A stretch of 64,000 nt of DNA from Chryseobacterium sp. (lineage in GTDB: Bacteria; Bacteroidota; Bacteroidia; Flavobacteriales; Weeksellaceae). Position numbers and translations under genes: made by a program. This document shows positions 53,417 to 64,000 of the stretch, one piece after another. The notes under the pieces are model-generated. The model worked only from the letters and a program-made list of their open reading frames with translations, was not told the DNA's origin and ran no database searches. Where the stretch lies: assembly GCF_008014695.1 (NCBI RefSeq), contig NZ_VOXE01000001.1:372001-436000 (forward strand), written 5' to 3'. Numbering within the stretch: position 1 is the first letter of the stretch; each line of letters opens with the position of its first letter.

Positions 53417-53520
53417 CTTTTATCCGCAGTTCGGGTTGTACATTATCATACTGCTCATTCATGGTGGAATTTAACCACTAGTCATTCTTTTTTATTACTT
53501 TTATAAATACAAACTACATC

Positions 53521-54579
53521 ATGAATAAGAAAGATATTGTACTCATAATCGGTGCTGTTTTGGTGGCTGCCGCAACAGGAGTCGCGACTTATACCGGAAT
53601 TAATGCGGTGCTGCTCTTTGCTGTTGCTGCTGCAGCGCTGGTGTTGGTTGCGATGATTGTCGGAAAAGCCACAGAACAGTTAGGGAGTAGAATGGGACCT
53701 GCCGCCACTGGGGTCTTACAGTCGGCATTGGGTAATTTACCGGAGCTGTTCGTTTGTATTTTTGCCTTAAAAGCAGGGCTGGTTACAGTAGTTAAGGCAG
53801 CATTGGTAGGATCTATTCTCGGAAATTCTGTGCTTGTCTTCGGAATGGCAATTTTTTTCGGCGGAATTAAGAATGGACGGCAGTACTTCCATTCGGAGCC
53901 TCCAAAGATGAATGCTATATTGATGATCTTAGCTTTTGCAGCAATGGCGGTACCTACACTTACTTTTTATCTTCATACTCCTGCGGAAAGTCATATCAAT
54001 ACACTGGATCTTATTGTGGCGATAGTTTTACTTGTTGTTTTTGGCGCATTTCTGAGTTTTTCTATTAAAGGCGACAAGTCGGTGGTTCCGAGTGAAGAAA
54101 CAGAACCGCACTCGGCAAGTTGGTCTATGCCTGTAACCTTGGGCGTTTTGGCAGGAGCAGGAGTTGCTGCTGCATTTGTCTCAGACTGGTTTGTTAAAGC
54201 CCTGAATCCTGCTATGGAGTCCTTAGGAATCAACGAAGTATTTGCCGGCTTAATTGTTGTGGCTATTGCCGGAAATGCGATTGAAAATCTGGTTGGGATT
54301 CAACTGGCCATAAAAAATAAAGCCGATTATGCAGTGAGTGTCATTTTGAATTCATCACTGCAGGTTGCATTGGTTCTGTACCCGCTTCTGATCATTATAT
54401 CATTTTTCCTGGGTGGCGCAGTACTGTCATTTGTGCTGAGCCCACTGCTCCTGGCTTCACTGGCGCTCTCCGTTTTAGTCAGTGCATTCATTGTTTTTGA
54501 TGGAGAAAGTATCTGGCTTGAGGGCGTAGCATTAATAGGATTGTACATCATCATTGCTGCGGCTTTTTGGTGGGGGTAA
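53521..54579 (+). CDS. Calcium/proton antiporter, CAX-type
   Basis: A 352-residue inner-membrane protein of the cation/Ca2+ antiporter superfamily with about eleven segments in two inverted repeats. The two conserved alpha repeats are seen as QSALGNLPELFVCIFALKAG (about residue 67) and VAIAGNAIENLVGIQLAIKN (about 248), with acidic Glu in each pore motif. It resembles bacterial ChaA/CAX proteins that export Ca2+ in exchange for H+. The ion is not proven. No gene on the same transcript indicates regulation. Confidence 0.88.
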   Translation: MNKKDIVLIIGAVLVAAATGVATYTGINAVLLFAVAAAALVLVAMIVGKATEQLGSRMGPAATGVLQSALGNLPELFVCIFALKAGLVTVVKAALVGSILGNSVLVFGMAIFFGGIKNGRQYFHSEPPKMNAILMILAFAAMAVPTLTFYLHTPAESHINTLDLIVAIVLLVVFGAFLSFSIKGDKSVVPSEETEPHSASWSMPVTLGVLAGAGVAAAFVSDWFVKALNPAMESLGINEVFAGLIVVAIAGNAIENLVGIQLAIKNKADYAVSVILNSSLQVALVLYPLLIIISFFLGGAVLSFVLSPLLLASLALSVLVSAFIVFDGESIWLEGVALIGLYIIIAAAFWWG

Positions 54580-54696
54580 AGGATAGCCTTATTCCTTTTC
54601 ATGTAATTTAATGTAAACTGCGGTAATGGTGAAAAATTGTAAATTAGAAGTCTGAACAAATGATTAAAATCTTCAAAAATTATAAATAGAGATCTA

Positions 54697-54936
54697 ATGA
54701 AAATACAGATTAAAGAAAACGAATTCCTGCTGTTGGCTTTAGGGCAGGCAAAAGAAGAACACGGCGTAGTAACGCGCGAAGTGAGTTTCGAATTCAACGG
54801 AAACCGGTTTGAAAGGGAAATTGTTTTAAGACCCAACGGTACAGGCGCCGATTACGAAGAGCCCGAAAAATTTTATATGATGAACAAAGAAATGGTAGAT
54901 GCCAGTCTTGTAGAGTATCTTGCTGAACAGCACTGA
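54697..54936 (+). CDS. Small protein of unknown function
   Basis: A 79-residue acidic cytosolic protein with no signal, membrane segment or known motif. The sequence KENEFLLLALGQAKEEHGVV, split here, suggests a helix then strands. A single terminator follows. It has no strong partner: the Ca2+/H+ antiporter is 117 bases upstream and katG is convergent downstream. I do not recognise a family. Confidence 0.6.
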   Translation: MKIQIKENEFLLLALGQAKEEHGVVTREVSFEFNGNRFEREIVLRPNGTGADYEEPEKFYMMNKEMVDASLVEYLAEQH

Positions 54937-54990
54937 TTATTCTAATGGTTCTGAAAACTGCATTGGCAAATCAACAGTTTTCCGCAAATA

Positions 54991-55021
54991 AAAAAGCCCT
55001 TTCATTTGGAAAGGGCTTTTT
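54991..55021. terminator. Bidirectional terminator, small gene / katG
   Basis: A 13-bp perfect stem (54991-55003 with 55009-55021) with a five-base loop and A- and T-rich flanks. Confidence 0.85.
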
Positions 55022-55026
55022 TCTGA

Positions 55027-57372
<2,346 letters not shown>

Positions 57373-57376
57373 TTAC

Positions 57377-57384
57377 CAAAGTTA
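57377..57384 (-). promoter_or_regulatory. -7 element TAACTTTG for katG
   Basis: Matches TAnnTTTG on the minus strand, 16 bases before the katG ATG. No clear TTG -33 box; OxyR or PerR operators are not obvious by eye. Confidence 0.45.
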
Positions 57385-57544
57385 AAAAGAATCGATGGTA
57401 AAAATTCCGGATTCATGATTTATTCTGAAAATAACAGTGATAGGCGTTAATGATTACATAATTTGAGAAGCGATAAGATTCATAATAGGGTGAGTGCATA
57501 TTGTGTCTCGGAGAAAGCTATAGCGTTGCTTCTAAAAAGAAAAA

Positions 57545-57571
57545 CCCTGTCCGGAGTAAACCTGAACAGGG
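57545..57571 (-). terminator. Terminator after the nitroreductase gene
   Basis: CCCTGT at 57545-57550 pairs with ACAGGG at 57566-57571, with further weak pairing inside and a T-run on the minus strand. Confidence 0.65.
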
Positions 57572-57601
57572 CAAATTGAGAAAAAATTTTAATTCCATGT
57601 A

Positions 57602-58234
57602 TTATTTCATTACAATAAATTCCTCCATCGGAATTCTTACTTTCTTCATTGTAGCCAGCCAGTCGGTTTTCTCATCACGGTATCCGAGATAGAGAAGCGT
57701 TACACTTTTTAATCCGAGTTCTTTAAGTGCCAGGATTCCATCCACTACTTCATTGCTGAATCCTTCCGCAGGTGTACTGTCTATTTTAAGTTCAGCCGCC
57801 TGAGCCATCGCAAGTCCTAATGCAATATAGGTCTGCCTTGCCGTATGCGCAAAATGTTCGTCTGGAGTTTGTGCACCATAAATATTTTTCAGCTGATCGG
57901 TATAACTGCTGAATCTGCCTTGCGGCAAATCCCGTACTGTCGTATGGTGATCATACACCTGATCTATTTTCTCTGCGGAATAGCGGTCCCACGCTGCAAA
58001 TACCAGTACATGTGAGCAGTCCCGCATCACCTCCGGGTTCAGGGCACCTGCTACCATTTTCTCTTTTAAGTCCTGATTTTCCACAACAATAACGCGGAAT
58101 GGCTGAAGACCTGATGAAGTAGGAGCGAGCCTTGCAGCTTCGAGTATCTTGTTTAAATCTTCCGGTGAAACTTTTATGTTAGGGTCATATGCTTTGGCGG
58201 CATGGCGCCAGTTTAAATCTTCGAGTAATGACAT
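57602..58234 (-). CDS. NAD(P)H-dependent nitroreductase family protein
   Basis: A 210-residue FMN-binding nitroreductase of the NfsB/YdgI type. Visible features are the N-terminal LNWRHAAKAYDP (FMN phosphate-contact Arg), LEAARLAPTSSGLQPFRVIVVE, and the C-terminal LLYLGYRDEKTDW. These enzymes reduce nitro groups, quinones or flavins. A promoter element lies 80 bases upstream. katG is downstream, so both are minus-strand redox genes, but a terminator and a separate promoter divide them. Confidence 0.88.
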   Translation of the reverse strand: MSLLEDLNWRHAAKAYDPNIKVSPEDLNKILEAARLAPTSSGLQPFRVIVVENQDLKEKMVAGALNPEVMRDCSHVLVFAAWDRYSAEKIDQVYDHHTTVRDLPQGRFSSYTDQLKNIYGAQTPDEHFAHTARQTYIALGLAMAQAAELKIDSTPAEGFSNEVVDGILALKELGLKSVTLLYLGYRDEKTDWLATMKKVRIPMEEFIVMK

Positions 58235-58313
58235 GATGATATTTTAAAAGGTTATAGATTTCCGCTTTATTCGTCACTTCTGACAGCTTGTTTTTAACGG
58301 TTTATTGAAGGCA

Positions 58314-58321
58314 CAAAGATA
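58314..58321 (-). promoter_or_regulatory. -7 element TATCTTTG within a short palindrome
   Basis: Matches TAnnTTTG on the minus strand and is flanked by GCAC and GTGC (58311-58314 and 58323-58326 region). The implied leader to the nitroreductase ATG is about 75 bases. Confidence 0.4.
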
Positions 58322-58438
58322 AGTGCAATACAGAACCTTAACGATCGAATGCTGAGAAACGCACGGTAGATAAAATCAATAAAAAGGAAACCAAAATATT
58401 TTTTCGAATGATGACAAAGTAATCGTCTAAAGGTCACC

Positions 58439-58885
58439 TTACTTTTTGTTTTTGAGTTTACTGATGATTTTCAGTAACGCTTCCCGGTTTTTGGAGTCGT
58501 GGTAGAACTTCGGCAGTTTTTCCAGAAAGGTAAAGTGTGTTCGGTCTTTATGCTCCCTGAGTTTTGCTATGATATACTGTTCCAGATAAAGGAGGTGCGC
58601 CTCATTATAAGCCCAGAATATCTCATTTTTAAAGGAAGTCTCATACCAAAGCGGCAAATCCAGATATACATGCGCCGCAGTAATGTAATGAGCGTTCATT
58701 CCGAAGGCCGAACGGCAGGTGCTCACTTCGCGGTGATGTCCGCAAGAGGTACAGGTCAAACGGACTTTCTGTGCTTCGTAATCGGCTTTTGCGGTTGCTT
58801 TTTTTGTACATACGGAGCAGATCACCGCAACTTCCTGCTGGAAATAGCTGAGACGGTACTGCTGATCCTGGAAACGGTGATCCAT
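58439..58885 (-). CDS. Zinc-ribbon protein of unknown function
   Basis: A 148-residue cytosolic protein. A likely zinc ribbon is formed by CSVC and CTSC (residues 23-26 and 45-48), as in TFIIB-type or general rubredoxin-like knuckles. The C-terminal two-thirds looks helical and aromatic, with sites such as HVYLDLPLWYET and YNEAHLLYLEQYI. The zinc ribbon suggests binding of nucleic acid or protein, but no family is recognised with confidence. It is divergent from topB, separated by 146 bases. Confidence 0.7.
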   Translation of the reverse strand: MDHRFQDQQYRLSYFQQEVAVICSVCTKKATAKADYEAQKVRLTCTSCGHHREVSTCRSAFGMNAHYITAAHVYLDLPLWYETSFKNEIFWAYNEAHLLYLEQYIIAKLREHKDRTHFTFLEKLPKFYHDSKNREALLKIISKLKNKK

Positions 58886-59031
58886 ATTTGAGAGTAAATG
58901 GTAAGATGGATGTCTTTCGACTTTATACGAAATTAATAAATTAAATTTCGTTACAGAAATACTTCACGGAACGTCCTGAGATTTATTCAGAAAAAAAACG
59001 GAAATTTGCACGTCAAAAATGGAGCTGTAAG

Positions 59032-61161
59032 ATGAAATTATGTATTGCCGAAAAGCCAAGTGTTGCCCGCGATATCGCCAAGGTATTGGGAGCCGACATG
59101 CCTAAACAGGGATATTTCGAAGGCAACGGATACTGGGTGACGTGGACGTTCGGGCATCTCTGTACGCTCAAGGAACCCCATGATTACAGTCCGCATTATA
59201 AATCCTGGGACCTCATCTTCCTGCCCGTCATTCCGCAGAACTTTGGCATCAAACTCATACCGAATCCGGGTGTCGAAAGACAGTTCGGCATTATTGCCAA
59301 ACTCGTTGAAGCCTGCGAAGAGGTCATCAACTGTGGTGATGCCGGTCAGGAAGGGGAAGTCATCCAGCGGTGGGTCCTGCAGAAAGCGAAATGTACAAAA
59401 CCAGTAAAACGGCTCTGGATTTCTTCGCTTACAGAAGATGCGGTAAGGGAAGGTTTCTCCAGTTTAAAACCGGCGGAAGCCTATGATAACCTTTACCTCG
59501 CCGGCAATGCACGCGCCGTTGGCGACTGGCTTCTTGGGATCAATGCAACACGGCTCTACACCCGTAAATTTGGCGGAAATAAAGGTGTGCTTTCGGTCGG
59601 CAGGGTACAGACGCCCACACTTGCCATGCTCGTGCAGCGCCAGAAAGAAATGGAAGCTTTCGAAACGGAAGAATACTGGGAACTGAAAACCCGCTACCGC
59701 AATGTGGTTTTCAGTGCTGCGATTGACCGCCTGAAAACCGAAGAAAAGGCAGAAAAAGGACTCGAATATCTGAAGCAGCATCTCTTTGATATCATCTCCT
59801 TTGAAATAAGAGAGGGGAAAGAGAAAAACCCTCGGCTCTTTGACCTCACAGCGCTTCAGGTAGAAGCCAACCGAAAATACGGACTCTCTGCCGATCACAC
59901 CCTTAAACACATTCAGAGTCTTTACGAAAAGAAACATACGACTTATCCGCGGGTCGACACCACTTACCTTTCTGAAAATCTGCATCCGAAAATCTCCGTG
60001 ATACTGCAGTCCATGAATTTTTATAGGGAACTCACCACTCCTTTGCTCGCGCAGCCCATCCCGAAATCCAAAGCCGTCTTCGATGATGCCAAAGTAACGG
60101 ATCATCATGCGATCATCCCGACCGAAATTCCGCCTTCTGCACAATTGACAAAAGAGGAAAAACTCGTCTATGATCTCTTGGCAAGACGATTTATTGCGGT
60201 CTTTTATCCGGAATGTAAGATCTCCAATACCCTTGTGGAAGGACAGGTAGGTAAAATCCCATTTAAAGCCTCAGGAAAACAGATTCTTGAGCCGGGCTGG
60301 CGTGCAGTATATGCTAAAGATGAAGCTAAAGTGAAGGAAGAGACAAAGGATAAGAATGAAGTGAAAGAAGAGGAACAGCAGATCCCCGAGTTTAAAGCCG
60401 GAGAAAAAGGTCCGCACAAGCCACTGATTCACCGCGGTAAAACCAGTCCGCCCAAACCATACACGGAAGCAACGCTGCTCCGCGCCATGGAAACCGCCGG
60501 AAAGCAGGTGGAGGACGAAGAGCTGCGCGAAATGATGAAGAACAGCGGCATCGGACGACCTTCCACCCGTGCCAACATCATTGAAACCCTTTTCAAAAGA
60601 AAGTACATTGAAAGGAAAAAAAAGAACCTTTTCGCCACCGTTACAGGCGTGGAACTCATTGATGTCATCGACGATGAGCTGCTTAAAAGTCCGGAACTTA
60701 CGGGCGAATGGGAATTCAAACTGAGGAAAATAGAACGCGGAGAATACGGTGCCGCTCTGTTCAGGGAGGAGCTCATCCAAATGGTAACTGACCTCACCGC
60801 AAAAGTCATCCGCGGAAAGGGCAAGACCATTTCCTTTCACGAAGAACCGATGCCCGTAGTAAAAAAGCCTGTGGTTCCGCGGAAATTGCTGCCCATTGCC
60901 TGGGAGGAAATGCAGTGTCCCAAATGCAAGGAAAACCAACTGATGAAAGGGCGGAGCGCAATCGGCTGCACCGCTCACAAAGACTGCGGATTCAAAATAC
61001 TTTTTAGCCTTTTTGGCAAAAAAATCACCGAAAAACAGATCCTGGAACTCATTACAAAACGAAAATCCGGACGCCTCAAGGGGTTTACTGAGCATCCGGC
61101 GGGCATTAGTGAAGGGGCGCTCAGATTGTCGGAACGGTGGGAAGTGGAGTTTGTTGTGTAG
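59032..61161 (+). CDS. topB: DNA topoisomerase III (type IA)
   Basis: A type IA enzyme that decatenates and relaxes DNA by cutting one strand. The 709 residues begin with the Toprim domain (LCIAEKPSVARDIAKVLGA; acidic DAGQEGEVIQRW near residue 105). The catalytic Tyr is in TTYPRVDTTYLSENL near residue 305. A helix-rich gate follows, including GIGRPSTRANIIETL. A charged linker rich in Lys and Glu near 425-450 and a Cys-rich segment (CPKCKENQLM, CTAHKDCGF) end the protein. Toposiomerase III genes occur both in chromosomes and on conjugative elements; no mobility genes adjoin this one. Confidence 0.93.
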   Translation: MKLCIAEKPSVARDIAKVLGADMPKQGYFEGNGYWVTWTFGHLCTLKEPHDYSPHYKSWDLIFLPVIPQNFGIKLIPNPGVERQFGIIAKLVEACEEVINCGDAGQEGEVIQRWVLQKAKCTKPVKRLWISSLTEDAVREGFSSLKPAEAYDNLYLAGNARAVGDWLLGINATRLYTRKFGGNKGVLSVGRVQTPTLAMLVQRQKEMEAFETEEYWELKTRYRNVVFSAAIDRLKTEEKAEKGLEYLKQHLFDIISFEIREGKEKNPRLFDLTALQVEANRKYGLSADHTLKHIQSLYEKKHTTYPRVDTTYLSENLHPKISVILQSMNFYRELTTPLLAQPIPKSKAVFDDAKVTDHHAIIPTEIPPSAQLTKEEKLVYDLLARRFIAVFYPECKISNTLVEGQVGKIPFKASGKQILEPGWRAVYAKDEAKVKEETKDKNEVKEEEQQIPEFKAGEKGPHKPLIHRGKTSPPKPYTEATLLRAMETAGKQVEDEELREMMKNSGIGRPSTRANIIETLFKRKYIERKKKNLFATVTGVELIDVIDDELLKSPELTGEWEFKLRKIERGEYGAALFREELIQMVTDLTAKVIRGKGKTISFHEEPMPVVKKPVVPRKLLPIAWEEMQCPKCKENQLMKGRSAIGCTAHKDCGFKILFSLFGKKITEKQILELITKRKSGRLKGFTEHPAGISEGALRLSERWEVEFVV

Positions 61162-61246
61162 TCGGTGAATCGTTCACTTAATAAATTGAAAATCGGCTTG
61201 TTTTTGGGCCGTGGAATACGAAAAAAACCGTTTTAATTCAAAATAT

Positions 61247-61254
61247 TATCTTTG
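61247..61254 (+). promoter_or_regulatory. -7 element TATCTTTG for the PPIase gene
   Basis: Matches TAnnTTTG, about 85 bases before the ATG at 61339. The -33 box is not clear. Confidence 0.4.
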
Positions 61255-61338
61255 CACACTGGCAGATTCTGGAAACCGGCTGCTTTAAATACCAAAATTA
61301 ACCGAAGGATATAAAAGCCTTTGCTAAACTTATACACA

Positions 61339-61839
61339 ATGACAATAGAAAAAAACCACGTGGTAGCACTTCAGTACACGCTGAATGCCATTGAAGAAAA
61401 CGGCGAAAGAACCTTTATTGAACAGACCGACGCTGAAAATCCTTTCACTTTCCTTTACGGAGTGGGCATGATGCTTCCTAAGTTTGAAGAGCACCTTCAG
61501 GGAATGGCTGCCGGAGAAAAGAAATCTTTCACGCTTACTGCAGAGGAAGGCTATGGCGAAAGAGAAGAAAATGCCACTACGCAGCTGCCTGCAGAAATGT
61601 TTGAGGAATCGGGAATACCGCCGCTCGGCGCCATATTGCCTTTACAGGATCCTGACGGAAACCACCTGAATGCCGTAGTGTTGGAAGTGACTCCGGAGGC
61701 CGTAACAGTAGATCTGAATCACCCGATGGCAGGGAAGGTACTGAACTTCGATATTGAAGTCGTGACCACAAGACCGGCGACCGAGGAAGAACTTGATCAT
61801 GGTCATGCGCACGGCATTGACGGTCATGGCGGACATTAA
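61339..61839 (+). CDS. SlyD-like FKBP-type peptidyl-prolyl isomerase
   Basis: A 166-residue isomerase and likely chaperone. The FKBP core is interrupted by the insert-in-flap domain, as in SlyD. Marks are FTFLYGVGMMLPKFEEHLQGM, GEKKSFTLTAEEGYGERE, and LNHPMAGKVLNFDIEV near the end of the core. The C-terminus is rich in His and Gly (HGHAHGIDGHGGH), the feature that gives SlyD its affinity for nickel and other metals. The ATG at 61339 is preferred over a Met six codons upstream. Whether it serves in nickel enzyme assembly is open. Confidence 0.9.
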   Translation: MTIEKNHVVALQYTLNAIEENGERTFIEQTDAENPFTFLYGVGMMLPKFEEHLQGMAAGEKKSFTLTAEEGYGEREENATTQLPAEMFEESGIPPLGAILPLQDPDGNHLNAVVLEVTPEAVTVDLNHPMAGKVLNFDIEVVTTRPATEEELDHGHAHGIDGHGGH

Positions 61840-61857
61840 TACAAATTCATTTCATAG

Positions 61858-61885
61858 AAAGCTGCGGGTAACCGCGGCTTTTTGT
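61858..61885 (+). terminator. Terminator after the PPIase gene
   Basis: GCTGCGG at 61861-61867 pairs with CCGCGGC at 61872-61878 (one G-T) across a GTAA loop, extended by AAA/TTT and followed by T residues. Confidence 0.8.
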
Positions 61886-62186
61886 TTTTCAGGAGTGAGG
61901 CGGCAGAAAGCTATTTGTAGTTTTCCAGGTTAAGAAAAACGTTCAGGCCAATATTAATGATTAATGCAGAGCCAAGGTGTAGATTGCAGTGACACATGTC
62001 AGAATAATTATATTGCGGAATTCGTGGCCATAGTGAATACTCGTGGTATATGTGTTTGGAGTGTCAGAACAATCTGCTGGCACTTACCGGAAAATATTAT
62101 CCGACTCTAGGTAAGTGGCGGCATTTTAATTTAAGTTCACCAATAAGTAGTCTTTTATCCATCGGAAATTTACACTCAATCCATTT
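61886..62186. other. Gene-less region with nested inverted repeats
   Basis: About 300 bases with no credible gene on either strand. It contains an 8-bp inverted repeat, CACTTACC at 62081-62088 and GGTAAGTG at 62110-62117. Inside lies CGGA (62088-62091) with TCCG (62100-62103), sharing one base with the outer arm. Near-copies of the 11-base string TGTCAGAA-AAT recur at 61998-62009 and 62062-62073. This may be a structured RNA, an operator cluster or the remains of a mobile-element end; none is proved. Confidence 0.4.
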
Positions 62187-62217
62187 TTGTGTATAAATTA
62201 TATCAATTTTATTTTTG
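62187..62217 (+). promoter_or_regulatory. Promoter of the sensor gene with both boxes
   Basis: TTG at 62187-62189 and TATTTTTG at 62210-62217 are 20 bases apart, a good Bacteroidota match. A second -7-like TATCTTTG at 62224-62231 lacks a spaced partner. The leader of about 65 bases could fold via AATAAAG near 62245 and CTTTATT near 62265. Confidence 0.5.
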
Positions 62218-62290
62218 AAATATTATCTTTGGTCTTCCTCCTCAAATAAAGCTTTTTGGAGAAACTTTATTACAACAAGTTCAAACCACT

Positions 62291-64000
62291 ATGAAAATAT
62301 TTCCTGTTCCTGCCAATGAGCATGAACGCCTGAAAAAACTGGAATTTTTTGATCTGATGCATTTGGGAAAAGATCCCGAGCTCGACGTTTTTGCGGAGGT
62401 GGCATGCCTGATTGCAGACTGTCCGGCATCAATCGTGGCAATGATGGAGGAGGAAACCCAAACCATACAAAGTTGCGTAGGGATGGACCTGGATTTTGTA
62501 GACCGTAAAGACACGGTTTGCCAGTACGCTATTGCCAGCCGGGAAATCCTAATTATTGAAGATACCCTGCTCGATGACAGATCATCATCAAACCCACTTA
62601 TAATCGCAGGCGGAATTCGTTTCTATGCGGGGGTGCCACTCATCGATGATGAGGGTTTTGCATTAGGCACACTCTGCGTTATCGATTATAAACCTAAACC
62701 AATTTCTGAAAAGCAAGTGGCTTCACTGAAAAAGATGGGGGAAGCGATCACGAAAATTTTGATGGGGAAGAAAAGAAATATTCAGGCTGAGTATTTTGAA
62801 CAGACCTTCAGTGTGACCAATAATCTCATCTGCGTTCTCGATAATAATTTTAAGATAAAGAATCTGAACCCTTCATTTGAAGAGGTATTTCAAATAAGTA
62901 AATGTGAGGTGCTCAACAGTAATTTTGTTGCGTTTCTGGGAGAAAATAATACGGATTTACACCAGCTTGCTGAAACGTTCCCCCAACATCAGGAGAAACT
63001 TTTTTTAACGACCACCACCCAAATTGATCTTTCAACAAAAATAACTGTTGAATGGTATATTAAGCAGAACCAAAACAATTCAGAAATATTTTGCTTTGGA
63101 ATCAATATTTCCCACCTTATTGAGGAAAAAACCAAACTGGAAAGATCTGAACGCAGATTCAGGAGTTTTTTCGAAAATGCCATCGGACTTATGAGTATGC
63201 ATGATATGGAAGGGAATATTTTGGATGTGAACGAAAAAGGAAGGGAAACACTTAACTATTCGATTGAAGAAACCAGGAGCCTGAATCTGAAAGATCTGGT
63301 TCCCCAGAAAAACTGGACATTTCTGGAGCAGTACCTTGAACGGATTGCATTAAACGGTGAAGATTTAGGTACAATGGTCCTTAAGTCAAAAGCAGGTGAA
63401 GAAATGTTCTGGATGTATCACAACGTAGTAGATACTGATGAGGAAGGAAAGCCTTATGTAATGAGTACATCGCTCAACATTACCGAAAGAATGGCCCTTG
63501 AGAAAGACCTTGTATATACTAAAAAGATCCTGGAACAAACGAGTGCTGTTGCAAAAGTTGGCGGATGGGAAGTGAATATGAAGCACGGTACCGTCTTTTG
63601 GTCACAGTCTACAAGAGATATTCATAAAGTAGATCAAACCTTCGAGCCCGATTTGGAACGCGCGATGAAATTTTATACTCCAGAAAGCGAAAAAAGAGCC
63701 CGTTTTCTATTCAACAGGGCGGTTACAGAAGGTATGCCTTATGATGAAGAATTGGAACTTGTGCAAAATGACGGCACTATTATATGGGTGCGGGTAATAG
63801 GAATACCTGAATTTGAAAATGAATTCTGCACCAAAGTATTTGGAATTATACAGAATGTAGATGTTTTTAAAAAGATCTATTTGGAACTGTCGAGAAAAGA
63901 AGCAATGCTGCAGTCATTTGTAGCTGATGTTCCTGTTGCTGTAGCAATGCTGGATATGGAGTTGAAATACCTAAACGTCAGCAAATCCTGGACTGAAGAA
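62291..64000 (+). CDS. GAF/PAS sensor protein, probable histidine kinase, truncated by the window
   Basis: The 570 codons seen here are open to the right edge, so the C-terminus is not visible. An N-terminal GAF domain (about 25-155) has TVCQYAI and FALGTLCVID. PAS-like domains follow at about 165-275, 288-400 (SERRFRSFFENAIGLM), 410-525 (VAKVGGWEVN, PAS fold 3 type) and from 535 on. No membrane segment is seen, so it is cytosolic. Such arrays in Bacteroidota usually end in a histidine kinase; that is inference because the kinase part lies beyond 64000. The start fits ATG 62291 after a promoter. Confidence 0.82.
   Translation, partial: MKIFPVPANEHERLKKLEFFDLMHLGKDPELDVFAEVACLIADCPASIVAMMEEETQTIQSCVGMDLDFVDRKDTVCQYAIASREILIIEDTLLDDRSSSNPLIIAGGIRFYAGVPLIDDEGFALGTLCVIDYKPKPISEKQVASLKKMGEAITKILMGKKRNIQAEYFEQTFSVTNNLICVLDNNFKIKNLNPSFEEVFQISKCEVLNSNFVAFLGENNTDLHQLAETFPQHQEKLFLTTTTQIDLSTKITVEWYIKQNQNNSEIFCFGINISHLIEEKTKLERSERRFRSFFENAIGLMSMHDMEGNILDVNEKGRETLNYSIEETRSLNLKDLVPQKNWTFLEQYLERIALNGEDLGTMVLKSKAGEEMFWMYHNVVDTDEEGKPYVMSTSLNITERMALEKDLVYTKKILEQTSAVAKVGGWEVNMKHGTVFWSQSTRDIHKVDQTFEPDLERAMKFYTPESEKRARFLFNRAVTEGMPYDEELELVQNDGTIIWVRVIGIPEFENEFCTKVFGIIQNVDVFKKIYLELSRKEAMLQSFVADVPVAVAMLDMELKYLNVSKSWTEE

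Noticed and set aside
59464-60144. Minus-strand open frame of 226 codons opposite topB
   Set aside because: Fully inside topB in antisense, with no recognisable domain.
60271-61095. Minus-strand open frame of 274 codons opposite topB
   Set aside because: Antisense shadow of the topoisomerase gene; composition is typical of a reverse-frame artefact.
59032-61161. topB as a sign of an integrated conjugative element
   Set aside because: No transfer, relaxase, integrase or partition gene flanks it, and no direct repeats that would mark att sites were seen. It may simply be chromosomal; the region past 64000 is not visible.

Overview
This window looks like a stretch of core chromosome from a member of the Bacteroidota, most likely the Flavobacteriales, in or near the Chryseobacterium/Kaistella group (Weeksellaceae). 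Four signs point there. Many genes are preceded by the Bacteroidota -7 promoter motif TAnnTTTG, with little sign of Shine-Dalgarno sequences. Type IX secretion (T9SS) components and cargo are present (porT and two proteins with C-terminal sorting domains). Menaquinone-type ubiE lies directly next to porT. SecD and SecF are fused in one protein. The genus call is inference from gene content and style, not from a marker search.

Layout. 1-5.8 kb: a membrane-anchored orphan, ubiE, porT, a coiled-coil protein, zapA, a 6S RNA that I infer from structure and synteny, ribonuclease Y, a thioesterase and an ArsC/Spx-like protein. 5.8-14.2 kb: gcvT, a palindromic REP-like repeat, idi, a HAD-type phosphatase-like protein, a hydroxyacid dehydrogenase, mscL, NAD(P)HX repair (nnr), lgt, yidD and rarA. 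14.2-19.8 kb: a plug-like secreted protein, a T9SS beta-propeller, a second thioesterase, dnaA, a protein tyrosine phosphatase, an RsmI-like methyltransferase and a small eRF1-like protein. 19.8-25.5 kb: an Mpo1-like protein, metG, a secreted NTF2-like protein, pirin, an FMN reductase and a DUF808 protein. 25.5-32.6 kb: a short promoter-ORF-terminator locus, a YcxB-like membrane protein, then purM-purN-purH-purD-guaA. 32.6-43.6 kb: a lipoprotein, a DEAD-family helicase with a DEFD motif, an SGNH hydrolase, a DegT sugar aminotransferase, an AT-rich membrane protein, galE, a TonB-type receptor, mltG, dapF and pnuC. 43.7-54.9 kb: an amino acid permease, a YCF48-like protein, hemN, a T9SS sorbosone-dehydrogenase-like protein, a secreted orphan, secDF with a palindrome in its promoter, a Ca2+/H+ antiporter and a small orphan. 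55-64 kb: katG, a nitroreductase, a zinc-ribbon protein, topB, a SlyD-like PPIase, a gene-less stretch of about 400 bp and the start of a GAF/PAS sensor protein cut by the window edge.

How the genes relate. Most are single genes or short operons separated by clear hairpin terminators, many of them bidirectional between convergent genes. The one large pathway cluster is purine synthesis: IMP by purM, N, H and D, then GMP by guaA. Envelope functions recur: lgt, yidD, secDF and porT for export; mltG, dapF, degT and galE for the wall and surface sugars.

I found no prophage, CRISPR array, rRNA or tRNA gene, intact insertion sequence or defence island. The best leads for something undescribed are small: the 25.6 kb leader locus, the secDF promoter palindrome, the structured gene-less region at 62 kb, the coiled-coil partner of ZapA, and the AT-rich membrane orphans inserted beside conserved operons.
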